Positions 63,626 to 64,000 of a DNA stretch of 64,000 bases are shown piece after piece. Both the position numbers and the translations under genes were made by a program. The stretch is from Anaerovibrio sp. RM50 (GTDB taxonomy: Bacteria; Bacillota; Negativicutes; Selenomonadales; Selenomonadaceae): contig NZ_JHWV01000001.1 of the NCBI RefSeq assembly GCF_000622005.1, positions 352,543 through 416,542 on the forward strand. Direction: 5' to 3'. The notes under the pieces were generated by a model that was given only the letters and a program-made list of their open reading frames with translations, had not been told where the DNA came from and ran no database searches. Position 1 is the stretch's first letter. Every line of letters starts with the position of its first letter.

Positions 63626-64000
63626 TCAGATAATACCAAGAGCGCTGGATACAACATAAGCTGCAACACCACCGCAGAGTGGAGCAACTACTGGAACCCA
63701 AGCATAACCCCAGTTACCGTCACCCTTGTCAGGGATTGGAAGAATTGCATGAGCAATTCTTGGACCAAGGTCACGAGCTGCGTTCATTGCATAACCAGTG
63801 CAGCCGCCAAGGGAAAGACCAAGAGCCCAGATCAAGCAACCTACGAGATAAGGGCCAAAGCCAGGAGCAAGGCCGATGGAGCCCTGAACACCCTTGGAGA
63901 AGATGCACCAAATACCGAACATCAGGAAGAAGGTAGCGATAAACTCGCCGAGGAAACCAGTCATCTGGTTACCGCAAGCATTTGCAGTGGAGAATACACC
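63626..64000 (-). CDS. glpF: Glycerol uptake facilitator (aquaglyceroporin), 5' end beyond window
   Basis: The last 124 codons of a MIP-family channel. Visible are the FLGEFIATFFLMFGIWCIF helix, a short stretch GGCTGYAMNAARDLGPRIAHA holding the second NPA position, and GNWGYAWVPVVAPLCGG. The second NPA box reads NAA (Pro replaced by Ala), while the following RDLGPR matches GlpF proteins. The N-terminal half with the first NPA box is outside the window. It is upstream of dhaKLM on the same strand, consistent with glycerol uptake. Confidence 0.9.
   Translation of the reverse strand, partial: GVFSTANACGNQMTGFLGEFIATFFLMFGIWCIFSKGVQGSIGLAPGFGPYLVGCLIWALGLSLGGCTGYAMNAARDLGPRIAHAILPIPDKGDGNWGYAWVPVVAPLCGGVAAYVVSSALGII

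Noticed and set aside
1..64000. CRISPR arrays, insertion sequences, tRNA or rRNA genes, prophage
   Set aside because: No regularly spaced repeats, transposase, integrase, tRNA-like cloverleaf or rRNA sequence was recognised anywhere in the window.

Overview
The window is a gene-dense piece of a low-to-mid GC anaerobic Firmicute chromosome, most likely a diderm Negativicute of the Selenomonas/Anaerovibrio type. This is inferred from gene content: an hrcA-grpE-dnaK-dnaJ-prmA-rsmE-mtaB-hinT-rpsU string with a CIRCE operator, several exported proteins with FlgT/LPP20-like domains expected in an envelope with an outer membrane, a TAXI-type TRAP transporter, GlnRS, SstT, and glpF-dhaKLM. Species cannot be fixed from the window. 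Almost every gene is on the minus strand. The exceptions are a small exported BsuPI-domain protein (29.5 kb) and rpsT (47.7 kb).

Layout. 0-6.3 kb: ispE (cut by the left edge), a TPR protein, a P-type-ATPase-like protein that has lost its catalytic motifs, a dicarboxylate/amino acid symporter, tadA and mdh. 6.4-10.3 kb: an AT-rich accessory stretch with a small ORF, a Phd/ParE-type toxin-antitoxin pair, a membrane protein of unknown function and a large exported TPR protein whose promoter spacer contains a G8 tract. 10.4-19 kb: a PHP phosphoesterase and the nucleotide excision repair cluster uvrB, a membrane-anchored histidine phosphatase, uvrA and uvrC. 19-29.5 kb: an atypical histidine-kinase-like PAS protein, sstT behind a promoter with a palindromic operator, leuS, glnS, an HD hydrolase and a Fic protein. 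29.5-35.2 kb: a run of five exported proteins, three with FlgT_N/LPP20-like domains. 35.4-44 kb: the heat-shock and translation string. 44-49 kb: hemW, lepA, rpsT and holA. 49-52 kb: comEC and comEA. 52-61 kb: queF, a PAS-GGDEF-EAL protein, a TAXI TRAP transporter (SBP, DUF1850, fused permease), tcdA, a divergent ftsZ paralogue and an EamA transporter. 61.4-64 kb: glpF-dhaKLM, for glycerol uptake and PTS-dependent dihydroxyacetone phosphorylation.

The least explained signals are non-coding. Two ~167-bp elements with matching ends (13.2 and 45.6 kb) share an internal hairpin with a compensatory base change. A ~106-bp two-hairpin element occurs as inverted copies on both sides of hemW, also with a compensatory change. 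A ~74-bp direct repeat flanks fic and includes the fic stop region, so it looks like the remnant of a second copy. A hairpin-rich repeat sits between uvrC and the PHP gene. Among proteins, the strongest oddities are the catalytically dead P-type-ATPase relative, the FtsZ paralogue with an altered GTP-binding signature, the kinase-like protein lacking a phospho-acceptor His, and the FlgT-like exported cluster.

Limits: all calls come from reading the sequence. No database search, structure prediction or covariance model was run. Start codons were moved inward from the longest ORF where a clear Shine-Dalgarno sequence supported it.
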